From Leptothrix discophora (GTDB taxonomy: Bacteria > Pseudomonadota > Gammaproteobacteria > Burkholderiales > Burkholderiaceae_C): a stretch of DNA of 64,000 bases. The stretch is from positions 124,001-188,000 of the forward strand of contig NZ_JAUZEE010000005.1 of the NCBI RefSeq assembly GCF_030705305.1, written 5' to 3'. The position numbers were made by a program, and so were the translations under genes. Position 1 is the first letter of the stretch; the number at the start of each line of letters is the position of its first letter. Positions 28,399-35,908 of the stretch are shown here, in pieces. The notes beneath the pieces are model-generated. The model had not been told where the DNA came from, made no database searches, and worked only from the letters and a program-made list of their open reading frames with translations.

Positions 28399-28424
28399 GA
28401 TGCATCCCGTGAGCGGGATGCATC
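28399..28424 (+). other. Perfect hairpin downstream of gap
   Basis: GATGCATCCCG (28399-28409) and CGGGATGCATC (28414-28424) form an 11-bp stem with a TGAG tetraloop, 18 bp after the gap stop. No T-run follows; it may protect the 3' end or act with the next terminator. Confidence 0.75.
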
Positions 28425-28429
28425 AACCG

Positions 28430-28469
28430 CAACCCGCCGCTCCGCAAGGTCCGGCGGGTTGTGCTTTTT
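28430..28469 (+). terminator. Rho-independent terminator after gap
   Basis: Ten-bp stem CAACCCGCCG (28430-28439)/CGGCGGGTTG (28452-28461), followed by TTTTT at 28465-28469. It ends exactly at the 3' end of the convergent SPOR gene. Confidence 0.85.
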
Positions 28470-29122
28470 CAGCGGCCGCAGGCGTGCAGCGGCTTGCCCC
28501 GCACCAGCTCGCCCAGCGCGACGGCCTTCTGCTGCAGCTCGGCGTCGGCCCTGGGGATGCGCAGCAGGTGGCTGGTGCTGGGTGGCTCCAGCCGCACGAC
28601 GCGGGCGAAGCGCACCTTCTGGGCCAGCAGGCGCTGGCGCGCGGCGTTGGCATCGGCCTCGCTGGCGTAGCGGCCGAACAGGAAACCGGGCTCGTACTCG
28701 GGCAGGTCCCGCACCTCCTCGAAGGCGACCTCGCGCTTGCGCAGCTCGTCGGCGCGGCGCTCCATCGTGGCCTTCGAGGTGTAGCGGCCCATGTAGACCA
28801 TCCAGCTGCCGGGCCGCTCCCGCGTGATCTGCGACCAGCCGCCTTCGGGCATCAGCTGGCGCAGCGCGGCCTCGGCCTGCGGCAGCTCGGCGCTGCTCAG
28901 CGGGCCCGCTTCCAGGCAGGTCGGCGGCGGCGTGCGACGGGCCAGCGCGGCCGGGGTCAGGATCTGCAGGGCCTCCGGCGCGACCTGGGCTTCCAGGCGC
29001 TGGGGCTCGCGGTCGCGCAGGCTCACCGGCTGGCCGATCAGGCCGTCGAGCCAGCCGGCCTGCCAGGCCGCCAGCGCGGCATTGGCGAGCAGCAGCAGCA
29101 CGAAGAGGCGGCGCAGCATCAT
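28469..29122 (-). CDS. SPOR-domain protein
   Basis: 217 residues: N-terminal hydrophobic anchor (about 4-19), a linker, and a C-terminal SPOR-like repeat (about 105-185; SWMVYMGRYTSKATMERRADELRKR and EPGFLFGRYASEADANAARQRL), which in other proteins binds denuded peptidoglycan. Starts with two adjacent Met codons; the first overlaps the birA stop (ATGA). Last gene of the SET-birA-SPOR unit. Confidence 0.85.
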   Translation of the reverse strand: MMLRRLFVLLLLANAALAAWQAGWLDGLIGQPVSLRDREPQRLEAQVAPEALQILTPAALARRTPPPTCLEAGPLSSAELPQAEAALRQLMPEGGWSQITRERPGSWMVYMGRYTSKATMERRADELRKREVAFEEVRDLPEYEPGFLFGRYASEADANAARQRLLAQKVRFARVVRLEPPSTSHLLRIPRADAELQQKAVALGELVRGKPLHACGR

Positions 29123-30000
29123 CGGTCGGCCTCTGCGCTGGCCGCGCTGCCGTGCGGGCCTTGGGGGCCTCGTGGGCCTTGCGGGCCTTGCGGGCGCACG
29201 CTCACTTCGCCGCTGTGGACCGTGGCCCGCGCACCATCGGCCGTGCGGATGCGCAGCGAGCCGTCGGTGGCGACGCCTTCGGCGATGCCCTGCGCGGCGC
29301 CGGCCTGCACCGGCCGTCCGGCCAGCACGTCGCGCGCGGACCAGGCCGCCAGCAGCGGTGCCAGGCCGTCGCGCTCATAGGCCTGCAGCGCCCGCCAGAG
29401 CGGCCCGGCGATGCGGTGCAGGGCCTCCGGCGCGGTGATGCCGGGGATCAGCTCGGCCAGGCCGGCGTAGCCGCTGCCATAGACCGGCGTGGCACCTGCG
29501 GCGTCGGCCTGCGGCGGCTCGGCGGCGATGTTCAGGCCGATGCCGATGACGACCGGCCGTCCCGCCTCGTCCGGGCCGACGCCCAGCGTCTCGATCAGGA
29601 TGCCGCCGAGCTTGCGGTCGGCGTCGCGCAGCCACAGGTCGTTGGGCCACTTCAGGCCGATGCGCGGGTGCAGCGCCTCGGCCAGCGCAAGGCCAACCGC
29701 CAGCGACAGGCCGGACCAGTCCGCAGGGACCATCGTCAGGCCGACCGAGAAGGTCAGCGAGGCACCCTGCGCCGCGCTCCAGGGACGACCGAGCCGGCCG
29801 CGTCCGGCGACCTGCCGCTCGGCCACCAGCAATGCCGGGGCGCGGTCGCCACGCCGGATGCGGTCCATCAGCGCGGTGCTGGTCGAGCCGACCTCGGGCA
29901 GGACCTCGATGGAGATGCCCTCGACCCGCTCGCGCAGGTCGAGCCAGAGGTCCTCGGCGCGCCAGTCCAGCGCCGTGCCGGCCACGCGCGCTGCGCTCAT
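29119..30000 (-). CDS. birA: Biotin-[acetyl-CoA-carboxylase] ligase
   Basis: 293 residues. Catalytic motifs GRGRLGRPW, KWPNDLW and KLGGILIE are intact; there is no N-terminal winged helix, so it is a ligase only and not a biotin repressor. The C-terminus ends in a collagen-like run (PQGPQGPRGPQGPHG) encoded by 9-bp tandem repeats, an odd extension. Overlaps the SET-domain gene by 4 bp upstream and the SPOR gene by 4 bp downstream. Confidence 0.92.
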   Translation of the reverse strand: MSAARVAGTALDWRAEDLWLDLRERVEGISIEVLPEVGSTSTALMDRIRRGDRAPALLVAERQVAGRGRLGRPWSAAQGASLTFSVGLTMVPADWSGLSLAVGLALAEALHPRIGLKWPNDLWLRDADRKLGGILIETLGVGPDEAGRPVVIGIGLNIAAEPPQADAAGATPVYGSGYAGLAELIPGITAPEALHRIAGPLWRALQAYERDGLAPLLAAWSARDVLAGRPVQAGAAQGIAEGVATDGSLRIRTADGARATVHSGEVSVRPQGPQGPRGPQGPHGSAASAEADR

Positions 30001-30503
30001 CGGCCGCCGCGCTTGGGCGCGAGCATGGTGCCGCGGCAGGACGGCGCGCCGCACCAGCAGGCGTATTCCTTCTTGAGCTTGGGCGTGTAGCGCTCGTCGA
30101 TCACCAACCGGTAGTCGAAGAACAGCTCCTCGCCGGGCGCGATGTCGCGCAGCGCCTTGATGAAGATGCGGCCGTTGTCTTCCTCGGCCTCGCAGTTGGG
30201 CTCGCAGGCATGGTTGATCCAGCGTGCCGCGTTGCCGTTGACGGCGCCGTCGATGACGTGCAGGTCGTCGACGTGGAAGTAGAAGGTGTGGTTGGGCTGG
30301 CTCGGGTCATGCGGATGGCGGCGCAGCGCCTCGGGCCAGTCGATCACCTCGCCCTTGTATTCGATCAGCGTCTCGCCCTCGGCCAGCGCCTTCAGCGCGA
30401 ACACGCCCTTGCCATGGACCCCCGAGCGCCGCACCTGGATGCGACGGGCGTCCTTGCTCACGTCCGGGGCTGGGGCGGCGGGGCGGGCGCGGCGCGTGGG
30501 CAT
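29997..30503 (-). CDS. SET-domain protein lysine methyltransferase-like
   Basis: 168 residues that are almost wholly a SET domain: SAM-binding GKGVFALKALAEGE, YKGEVID, the knot motif RWINHACEPNCEA, catalytic GEELFFDYRLV, and a post-SET zinc motif CWCGAPSCRG. Such compact bacterial SET proteins are known in several phyla including betaproteobacteria; their targets are mostly unknown. First gene of a coupled SET-birA-SPOR operon, divergent from topB across a Z-DNA-prone tract. Confidence 0.9.
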   Translation of the reverse strand: MPTRRARPAAPAPDVSKDARRIQVRRSGVHGKGVFALKALAEGETLIEYKGEVIDWPEALRRHPHDPSQPNHTFYFHVDDLHVIDGAVNGNAARWINHACEPNCEAEEDNGRIFIKALRDIAPGEELFFDYRLVIDERYTPKLKKEYACWCGAPSCRGTMLAPKRGGR

Positions 30504-30531
30504 GTGGGTTTCAGAATTGGTTAGATTGAGG

Positions 30532-30592
30532 GTGTGGGTGCGCGCGCGTCCACATGCGCATGAGTGCGTACATGTGTGTGCGTGCGCGCGAG
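30532..30592. other. Alternating purine-pyrimidine tract (Z-DNA prone)
   Basis: A 61-bp stretch dominated by GTG/CGCGCG/CATGCGCATG/TGTGTG/CGTGCGCGCG alternation in the divergent SET-topB promoter region. Such sequence favours left-handed DNA under negative supercoiling. Confidence 0.65.
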
Positions 30593-30649
30593 AGAGCCGG
30601 ATTGTATGGAGCGCCCTGGGCACTGCCGGGGCCGTCAAGGTCACAAGAC

Positions 30650-33355
30650 ATGAGCAAAGCACTGGTCATCGCCGAGAAGCCGTCTGTCGCGCAGGACATC
30701 GTCCGCGCCCTGACGGCGTCGTCGGGCAAGTTCGAGAAATTCGCCGAGCACTTCGAGAGCGACGACTACGTCGTCACCTCGGCGGTCGGCCACCTCGTGG
30801 AGATCAAGGCCCCCGAGGCCTACGACGTCAAGCGCGGCAAGTGGAGCTTCGCCAACCTGCCGGTCCTGCCGCCGCACTTCGACCTCGAGCCGATCGACAA
30901 GAGCAAGGGCCGGCTCAGCGCGGTGGTCAAGCTGATCAAGCGCAAGGACGTCACGCGCCTGATCAACGCCTGTGACGCGGGGCGCGAGGGCGAGCTGATC
31001 TTCCGGCTGATCGAGCAGTACGCGCTCGGTGCCAAGGCCGGCAGCAAGCCGGTGCAGCGCCTGTGGCTGCAGAGCATGACGCCGCAGGCCATCCGCGATG
31101 GCTTCGACAAGCTGCGCAGCGACGCCGAGATGCAGGGCCTGGCCCAGGCCGCCCGCAGCCGCAGCGAGGCCGACTGGCTGGTCGGCATCAACGGCACCCG
31201 CGCGATGACCGCGTTCAACTCGCGCGACGGCGGCTTCTTCCTGACCACGGTCGGCCGGGTCCAGACGCCCACGCTGTCCATCGTGGTCGAGCGCGAGGAG
31301 AAGATCCGCAAGCACGTCTCGCGGCCCTACTGGGAGGTGCGGGCCGACTTCGGTGCCGCGGCCGGCCTCTACGAGGGCAAGTGGTTCGACCCGAAGTTCA
31401 GGAAGGACGATGACGCCGAGCGCCGCGCCGACCGGCTCTGGAACGCGGCCGATGCCGAGGCCATCGCCGCGGCGGTGCGTGGCCAGCACGGCCGGGTCCG
31501 CGAGGAGGCCAAGCCCAGCAACCAGGCCAGCCCGCTGCTCTACGACCTGACGACGCTGCAGCGCGAGGCCAACTCGCGCTTCGGCTTCTCGGCCAAGACC
31601 ACGCTGTCGATCGCCCAGGCGCTCTACGAGAAGCACAAGGTCCTGACCTATCCGCGGACCGATGCGCGCGCGCTGCCGGAGGACTACCTGCCGGTGGCCA
31701 AGCAGACGCTGGGCATGATCGCCGACGAGGACCTGCCGGGGCCCCTTCGCGAGCTGGCCCAGCATGCCCGCAAGGCGCTCAACGACGGCTACGTCAAGCC
31801 GAGCAAGCGGATCTTCGACAACAGCAAGATTTCGGACCACTTCGCCATCATCCCGACGCTGCAGGCGCCGCGCGCGCTGACCGAGATCGAGGCCAAGCTC
31901 TACGACATGGTCGTCAAGCGCTTCATCGCGGTGTTCTACCCGTCGGCCGAGTTCATGGTCACCACCCGCATCACCGAGGTCCCGGCCGGCAACGCGCTGC
32001 CGGCCGATCTGGCCCGCGCCGTCGGCGGCACGCTCAGCTTCCAGACCAACGGCAAGGTGCTGGTCAACCCGGGCTGGCTGGCCGTCTACGGCAAGGAAGC
32101 GCAGGACGAGGACGCCAACCTCGTGCCGGTGCAGCCCGACGAGCGCGTCTCGGCCGAGGAACTGCGCATCGCCGCGCTCAAGACCCGTCCGCCGGCCCGC
32201 TACAACGAGGCCACGCTGCTGAGCGCGATGGAAGGCGCGGGCAAGCTGATCGACGACGAGGAGCTCAAGGCCGCGATGCAGGAGAAGGGTCTGGGCACGC
32301 CGGCCACGCGGGCGCAGGTCATCGAAGGCCTGATCCTCGAGAAGTACATGTACCGCGACGGCCGCGACCTGGTGCCCACCGCCAAGGCCTTCCAGCTGAT
32401 GACGCTGCTGCGCGGCCTGGCCGTCGAGGACCTGACCAAGCCCGAGCTGACCGGCCAGTGGGAGCACCAGCTCGCGCAGATGGAGAAGGGCAAGCTCAGC
32501 CGCGACGAGTTCATGGCCGGCATCGCCGACATGGCCCAGCGCATCGTGCGCAAGGCCAAGGAGTACGACCGCGACACCATCCCCGGCGACTACGCGACGC
32601 TGACGTCCCCTTGCCCGAACTGCGGCGGCACGGTCAAGGAGAACTACCGCCGTTTCGCGTGTGTGGGCCCCTCGTCGGCGGGTCCCTCGTCGATCCCCCG
32701 AGGGGATGGCGCCGCCCTTGGGAGCGGCCCGGCGGGCGGCTCTGGCAGCGTTGAACCGGAAGGTCAGGGCTGCGGCTTCTCCATCACCAAGATCCCGGCC
32801 GGCCGCAGCTTCGAGCTGCACGAGGCCGATGCCTTCCTGCGCGACCACCGCATCGGGCCGCTGGAGGGCTTCCGGTCCAAGGCCGGCTGGCCCTTCACCG
32901 CCGAGCTGAAGCTGGTGCGCGACGAGGAGATCCACAACTGGAAGCTCGAGTTCGACTTCGGCGAGGACGAGAAGAAGGCCCAGGAGGACGGTGAGCCGGT
33001 CGATTTCAGCGGCGCGCAGAGCCTGGGCGTGTGCCCGAAGTGCGCCGGCCACGTCTACGAGCACGGCACCAACTACGTCTGCGAGCACGCCGTCGGCGCA
33101 CACCAGACCTGCGACTTCAAGACCGGCGCGATCATCCTGCAGCAGCCGGTCACGCATGAGCAGGTCCAGAAGCTGCTGGCCACCGGCAAGACCGACCTGC
33201 TGGACGGCTTCGTCTCCAACAAGACGCGACGCAAGTTCAAGGCCTTCCTGAGCTACGACAAGAAGGAGGGCAAGGTCGTGTTCGAGTTCGAGCCGCGCGC
33301 GGCCCGGGTGCCGGCCAAGAAGGCGGCCAAGGCCGGCAAGGCCGACGCCACCTGA
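30650..33355 (+). CDS. topB: DNA topoisomerase III
   Basis: 901 residues. TOPRIM domain at the start (ALVIAEKPSVAQDIV, DAGREGELIFRLI), catalytic Tyr334 in LTYPRTD, then Zn-ribbon regions. The first ribbon has Cys655, Cys658 (CPNCGG), Cys671 and Cys708, with a 36-residue insert between the last two that is encoded by a copy of the GC-rich repeat. The second ribbon (CPKCAGHVYEH...) and a basic, Ala/Lys-rich tail follow. A type IA enzyme that decatenates DNA. Start chosen at ATG 30650, giving the usual MSKALVIAEKPS. Confidence 0.95.
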   Translation: MSKALVIAEKPSVAQDIVRALTASSGKFEKFAEHFESDDYVVTSAVGHLVEIKAPEAYDVKRGKWSFANLPVLPPHFDLEPIDKSKGRLSAVVKLIKRKDVTRLINACDAGREGELIFRLIEQYALGAKAGSKPVQRLWLQSMTPQAIRDGFDKLRSDAEMQGLAQAARSRSEADWLVGINGTRAMTAFNSRDGGFFLTTVGRVQTPTLSIVVEREEKIRKHVSRPYWEVRADFGAAAGLYEGKWFDPKFRKDDDAERRADRLWNAADAEAIAAAVRGQHGRVREEAKPSNQASPLLYDLTTLQREANSRFGFSAKTTLSIAQALYEKHKVLTYPRTDARALPEDYLPVAKQTLGMIADEDLPGPLRELAQHARKALNDGYVKPSKRIFDNSKISDHFAIIPTLQAPRALTEIEAKLYDMVVKRFIAVFYPSAEFMVTTRITEVPAGNALPADLARAVGGTLSFQTNGKVLVNPGWLAVYGKEAQDEDANLVPVQPDERVSAEELRIAALKTRPPARYNEATLLSAMEGAGKLIDDEELKAAMQEKGLGTPATRAQVIEGLILEKYMYRDGRDLVPTAKAFQLMTLLRGLAVEDLTKPELTGQWEHQLAQMEKGKLSRDEFMAGIADMAQRIVRKAKEYDRDTIPGDYATLTSPCPNCGGTVKENYRRFACVGPSSAGPSSIPRGDGAALGSGPAGGSGSVEPEGQGCGFSITKIPAGRSFELHEADAFLRDHRIGPLEGFRSKAGWPFTAELKLVRDEEIHNWKLEFDFGEDEKKAQEDGEPVDFSGAQSLGVCPKCAGHVYEHGTNYVCEHAVGAHQTCDFKTGAIILQQPVTHEQVQKLLATGKTDLLDGFVSNKTRRKFKAFLSYDKKEGKVVFEFEPRAARVPAKKAAKAGKADAT
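32665..32755 (+). repeat. Structured GC-rich repeat, copy D, in frame inside topB
   Basis: GCCCCTCG, GATCCCCCGAGGGGAT (32692-32707) and the core TTGGGAGCGGCCCGGC (one extra A) between arms GCCGCCC (32711-32717) and GGGCGGC (32734-32740). It is read through as a Gly/Ser/Pro-rich segment within the zinc-ribbon region of TopB without a frameshift. Confidence 0.85.
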
Positions 33356-33386
33356 GCCTGCGCCGACCTCGGCATGGCTTGATCTG

Positions 33387-33408
33387 GCCCGCCTCGGCGG
33401 GCTTTCTT
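33387..33408 (+). terminator. Terminator after topB
   Basis: GCCCGC/GCGGGC stem with a short loop followed by TTTCTT, 32 bp after the topB stop. Confidence 0.7.
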
Positions 33409-33493
33409 CATGCGTCGTCGCGCGGACCGGCGGGTACATTTCATCGACAGACTCCGGCCCTTCGGCAGCCCGCCGATCCGCAAGTCCCGGCCC

Positions 33494-34651
33494 ATGATCC
33501 AGCCCGACGCGCTGCACCTGCTCGAAGTCGGTGGCCGCAGCCACGACAGCCTTTCCGAACGCCTGGCCAGCCTGCATGCCCAGGTGCGACGGGTCGTGCC
33601 GGCGGTCGACCGCATCGCCTGTGCGCTCTACGAGGCCGATGGCGACGAGCTGGTCACCTTCGTGCACAGCACGCTGTCGGCCGAGCCGCTGCGGGCCTAC
33701 CGCTTCCGCCTGTCCGACAGCCAGCCACTGAGCGAGCTGGTCGCGCGGCGCGGCGAGCGGGTCATCGACGACATCCAGGTCGAGCTGGGCGGTGGTGCGG
33801 GCCAGCATGCGCACACGCAGTGGCTGGTCGACCAGGGCTACCGCAGTTCCTACACGATCCCGCTGTTCGACCACGCGCGCCTGCTCGGCCTGCTGTTCTT
33901 CGACGCGATGACGCCGGGCGCCTTCAGCCCGCTGGTCTGCGAGCGCCTGCGGCCCTACGCCAACCTGGTCGCGCTGCTGCTGAGCCAGGAGCTGACCACC
34001 ATGCGCATGCTGGTCGGCTCGATCAAGCTCGCGCAGGCCTTCGCCAACCTGCGTGACATCGAGACCGGCTCGCACCTGAGCCGCATCTCGTCGTACACCC
34101 GCTGGATGGCGCGCCGGCTGGCCGCGCAGCGCAACTGGGACGACGAGTTCATCGAGCATGTCTTCCTGTTCTCGCCGCTGCACGACATCGGCAAGGTCGG
34201 CGTGCCCGACGAGATCCTGCTCAAGCCCGGCCGGCTCGAACCGCACGAGTGGCGCGAGATGACCACCCACGTCACCAAGGGCGAGCAGATCGTCGAGGAG
34301 ATGGTCGCCACCTTCGGCCTGGAGCACCTGCCGGGCGTGCAGGTGTTGCGCCAGATCGTCGCGGCGCATCACGAATGCCTCGATGGCAGCGGCTATCCGC
34401 GCGGCCTCCGGGGTGACGAGGTGCCCGACGCGGCGCGCCTGGTGGCCGTCGCCGACGTCTACGACGCGCTGCGCAGCGAACGCCCCTACAAGCCCGCCTG
34501 GCCACTCGACACCACGCTGGCCGAGCTGCGCCGGCTGGCCAGCCGCGGTCGGCTGGATGCCGGCATCGTCGAGGCGCTGATCGCCGACGTCGATGCCTTC
34601 GAGGCCTTGCGCCAGCGCTTCCAGGATCCGGACCCGGCCTCGCACGCCTGA
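33494..34651 (+). CDS. HD-GYP domain phosphodiesterase with GAF-like sensor
   Basis: 385 residues: an N-terminal GAF-like domain (about 15-170) and an HD-GYP domain (about 180-375). The metal and catalytic motifs are intact: HD at His230-Asp231 (LHDIGKVG), AHHECLDGSGYPRGL with Gly300-Tyr301-Pro302, and DVYDALRSERPYK. It should hydrolyse cyclic-di-GMP. ATG 33494 is chosen because the longer frame to 33410 begins inside or just after the topB terminator. Confidence 0.9.
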   Translation: MIQPDALHLLEVGGRSHDSLSERLASLHAQVRRVVPAVDRIACALYEADGDELVTFVHSTLSAEPLRAYRFRLSDSQPLSELVARRGERVIDDIQVELGGGAGQHAHTQWLVDQGYRSSYTIPLFDHARLLGLLFFDAMTPGAFSPLVCERLRPYANLVALLLSQELTTMRMLVGSIKLAQAFANLRDIETGSHLSRISSYTRWMARRLAAQRNWDDEFIEHVFLFSPLHDIGKVGVPDEILLKPGRLEPHEWREMTTHVTKGEQIVEEMVATFGLEHLPGVQVLRQIVAAHHECLDGSGYPRGLRGDEVPDAARLVAVADVYDALRSERPYKPAWPLDTTLAELRRLASRGRLDAGIVEALIADVDAFEALRQRFQDPDPASHA

Positions 34652-34715
34652 CCGGCCAGCCCGATCCGTGGCCCCACGTACGCGGCCCTGAGCGGCCAGC
34701 CGCGACACTGTCGCG

Positions 34716-35699
34716 ATGACCTGGGACCTCGCCTTCAAGCTGCTGGCGCTGTTCGCGATGATCGCGATCGGCTGGATCGCCACCCGTCGCGGCATGCTCG
34801 GCGGTGCCGAGGGCCAGCGCGCGCTGGCCGGCGTCGGCTTCGGCATCTTCCTGCCCGCGCTGCTGTTCCGGACCATGGCGGTGCTGGACCTGTCGAGCCT
34901 GCCGGTCCAGCTGCTGCTGGCCTTCTTCGGGCCGCTGGTGCTGTGGGCGCTGGCGGTCTGGTGCTGGGAACGGCGTCGCGCCGCCGCCCATGACGACCCG
35001 CAGGGCCACCCGGCCGACCCGGCGGTGCGCACGGTCGCGCTGACCTTCGGCAACTCGGTCCAGGTCGGCCTGCCGTTCGCGGCGGCGCTGTTCGGCGAGG
35101 CCGGCCTGCAGCTGCACCTGGCCATCGTCGCGCTGCATGCGCTGGTCATCCTCAGCCTGATCACCCTGCTGGCCGAGATCGACCTCGCACGCGCCGCCGC
35201 GCGCCGGGGTGCCGGTGCGCCGCTGGGCCCCTTGCTGCTGGGCATCGCGCGGCAGAGCCTGCTGCATCCGGTCGTGCTGCCGGTGCTGCTGGGCATGGCC
35301 TGGCAGCTGGCCGGGCTGAGGCTGCATCCGGTCGCCGACAACATGCTGCAGACGCTGGGCCAGGCCGGCGTGCCGCTGTGCCTGATCCTGATCGGCGCGT
35401 CGCTCGCGCAGCACGGCCTGAGCGCCGATCCGCGTGCGCTGATCGGTCGGTCGCTGCTCAAGCTGCTGGTGCTGCCGGCGCTGGTCGCGTCCCTGGGCTG
35501 GTTCGTCTTCGGACTGCGCGGGCTGCCGCTGTCGGTGCTGGTGATGGCCGCGGCACTGCCCATCGGCAGCAACGCGCTGCTGTTCGCGCAGCGCTACCGG
35601 ACGCGCGAGGGCGAGGCCAGCGCCGTCATCGTGGTCTCGACCTTGCTGTTCGCTTTCAGCGCACCGCTGTGGCTGCTTGTCCTGGCGTGGCTTTCCTGA
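34716..35699 (+). CDS. AEC family transporter
   Basis: 327 residues with about ten hydrophobic helices arranged as two halves, beginning DLAFKLLALFAMIAIGWIATRRG, typical of the auxin efflux carrier (AEC) family. GNSVQVGLPFAAALFGEAG is the conserved mid-region. Substrate unknown; many bacterial members move dicarboxylates or amino acids. Starts 64 bp after the HD-GYP gene. Confidence 0.85.
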   Translation: MTWDLAFKLLALFAMIAIGWIATRRGMLGGAEGQRALAGVGFGIFLPALLFRTMAVLDLSSLPVQLLLAFFGPLVLWALAVWCWERRRAAAHDDPQGHPADPAVRTVALTFGNSVQVGLPFAAALFGEAGLQLHLAIVALHALVILSLITLLAEIDLARAAARRGAGAPLGPLLLGIARQSLLHPVVLPVLLGMAWQLAGLRLHPVADNMLQTLGQAGVPLCLILIGASLAQHGLSADPRALIGRSLLKLLVLPALVASLGWFVFGLRGLPLSVLVMAAALPIGSNALLFAQRYRTREGEASAVIVVSTLLFAFSAPLWLLVLAWLS

Positions 35700-35780
35700 C
35701 GAGACCTGGGGCAGGTCCTAGCTGGGGCTAACCCTCGACTGGTGTCGAGTTGTCCGTGAAATCTCGCCATGCAAAAAATC

Positions 35781-35802
35781 ACTCGCGGGTTAACCCGCGA
35801 GT
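35781..35802. promoter_or_regulatory. Perfect 22-bp palindrome before the MHS symporter gene
   Basis: Half-site ACTCGCGGGTT followed immediately by its reverse complement. A-run (AAAAAA, 35773-35778) on the left would form a T-run for minus-strand transcription, so it could be an operator for the symporter gene (107 bp downstream) or a minus-strand terminator. A smaller hairpin CTCGAC-TGGT-GTCGAG lies at 35734-35749. Confidence 0.65.
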
Positions 35803-35908
35803 TGTCAGGTTGTGTTGGCGGGGCGTCAGGACTTGGTCAGTGGCTCCTTTGACAGTCCGCCCCATGCGCCGCACCCGTGGCGCTTCCAGTTTCTTCCCAG
35901 GAGATTTC

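Noticed and set aside
33410-33493. Start of the HD-GYP gene at 33410
   Set aside because: It would begin immediately after the topB terminator hairpin and adds a sequence without family similarity.
30641-35572. 1643-residue minus-strand frame across topB, HD-GYP and AEC genes
   Set aside because: It spans three well-supported plus-strand genes, has no family motifs and arises from high GC.
35750-35908. Upstream extension of the MHS symporter to 35750
   Set aside because: The extension would translate through the 22-bp palindrome and lacks MHS similarity; ATG 35909 has AGGAG and the normal N-terminus.
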